Below, one piece after another: positions 5,956 to 6,493 of a stretch of 6,493 bases of DNA; position 1 is the stretch's first letter; the number at the start of each line of letters is the position of its first letter. The stretch lies in the NCBI GenBank assembly GCA_005788205.1, contig SXYT01000103.1, forward strand, positions 1-6,493, read 5' to 3'. The notes beneath the pieces were generated by a model. The model searched no databases, had not been told where the DNA came from, and saw nothing but the letters and a program-made list of their open reading frames with translations. The translations under genes and the position numbers were made by a program. The DNA is from Actinomycetota bacterium. GTDB taxonomy: Bacteria > Actinomycetota > Acidimicrobiia > Acidimicrobiales > Ilumatobacteraceae.

Positions 5956-6493
5956 TCGCCGTTCGCGCTGCCGTCGGTGGTCTCGGCAAGGACCGTCCCG
6001 TCGGGGACCTGGAAGCCCTCGACGGCACGGAACGCGAAGCGCCTCTTGCCGGGGTTCTCCGGGTCGTCCTCGGCGTCGACCACGATGATCTGGCCGGCGT
6101 TGAACTCCTTGTAGAGGATCTTCTCCGAGAGCGTGTCCTCGATGTTGCGCTGGATGGCGCGGCGCAGCGGGCGTGCACCGAGCTGAGGGTCGTACCCGAT
6201 CTCGGCGAGCAGGTCCTTTGCGGCCTGGGTGAGCTCGATGCCGAGGCCCTGGCTCTCCAGCTGGCCCGCGGTGCGCTTCATCATGAGGTCCACCATCTGG
6301 AGGATCTCGTCGCGGCCGTGCTCGTGGAACACGATGATGTCATCGACGCGGTTCAGGAACTCGGGGCGGAAGTGCGTCTTCAGCGAGTCGGTGACCTTGT
6401 CCTTCATGCGTGCGTACGACATGGCCTCATCGGCCTTGTTGAACCCGACGTTCGCCTTGCGCAGGTCCGCCGTGCCGAGGTTCGACGTCATGA
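5952..6493 (-). CDS. clpC: ClpC ATPase, C-terminal part (gene continues beyond right edge)
   Basis: ClpC is the Hsp100 AAA+ unfoldase that feeds substrates to the ClpP peptidase in the cytoplasm. The 180 visible residues are the end of the second AAA+ module and its small C-terminal domain. The first in-frame ATG, at 6491, is not the real start: MTSNLGT is the internal sensor-1 strand motif of ClpB/ClpC. Counting from that Met, the arginine finger is in FRPEFLNRVDDIIVF (R48) and sensor 2 is in GARPLRR (105-111). The stretch IQRNIEDTLSEKIL is typical of the D2-small domain. The sequence closely parallels what I recall of mycobacterial ClpC1, and it lacks the insertion pattern of ClpB or ClpX. 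The C-terminal tail (about 145-180) is acidic and variable, as in other actinobacterial ClpC proteins. The stop codon overlaps the next gene by 4 nt. Most of the protein, including the N-domain and D1, lies outside the window. Confidence 0.96.
   Translation of the reverse strand, partial: MTSNLGTADLRKANVGFNKADEAMSYARMKDKVTDSLKTHFRPEFLNRVDDIIVFHEHGRDEILQMVDLMMKRTAGQLESQGLGIELTQAAKDLLAEIGYDPQLGARPLRRAIQRNIEDTLSEKILYKEFNAGQIIVVDAEDDPENPGKRRFAFRAVEGFQVPDGTVLAETTDGSANGE

Noticed and set aside
5952..6491. A separate short gene starting at the ATG at 6491
   Set aside because: MTSNLG is the internal sensor-1 motif of ClpC, so this is the 3' part of a gene running in from beyond the right edge.

Overview
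The window is G+C-rich with strong third-position G/C bias and reads as a high-GC actinobacterium. The ClpC tail resembles actinobacterial ClpC1. The lipoprotein beside it recalls the mycobacterial LppM/DUF3153 type. The Thr/Pro-rich linkers and the 'TT-x-x-AVPA-x-LTG' sulfatase-like protein recall Acidimicrobiia. The class-level placement is an inference from memory of such proteins, not a measurement.

Layout. The left part is on the + strand: the 3' end of an unrecognised, probably membrane-anchored protein with an acidic repeat tail (1-693), then a complete polytopic membrane protein with an extracytoplasmic alkaline-phosphatase/sulfatase-superfamily domain (727-3036). The rest is on the - strand. 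Read in transcription order from the right edge it holds the 3' end of clpC (5952-6493, cut by the window), a lipoprotein with a C-terminal membrane helix (5179-5955), radA (3802-5169) and a TetR-family regulator (3071-3727). The sulfatase-like gene and the TetR gene converge across a 34-nt gap with one modest hairpin.

Organisation. clpC, the lipoprotein gene and radA are tightly packed: a 4-nt GTGA overlap, then a 9-nt gap. They probably form a protein quality-control/DNA-repair operon related to the clpC-radA(-disA) cluster of other Gram-positives. A lipoprotein gene is inserted here, and a TetR gene occupies the place where disA often follows radA. No start codon in the window has a convincing Shine-Dalgarno sequence. 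Three of the four complete genes instead have a TANNNT hexamer (TAGCCT, TAGGCT, TAGTGT) ending 6-8 nt before the start codon, the signature of leaderless transcription. At two of them the promoter elements overlap the stop codon of the gene upstream.

I found no RNA genes, CRISPR arrays, insertion sequences, phage genes or recognisable defence or biosynthetic system. No gap between genes exceeds about 75 nt. The most interesting points are the leaderless promoter pattern, the clpC-lipoprotein-radA arrangement, the Asn-to-His change in the RadA KNRFG motif, and the linker insertions in the sulfatase-like protein.
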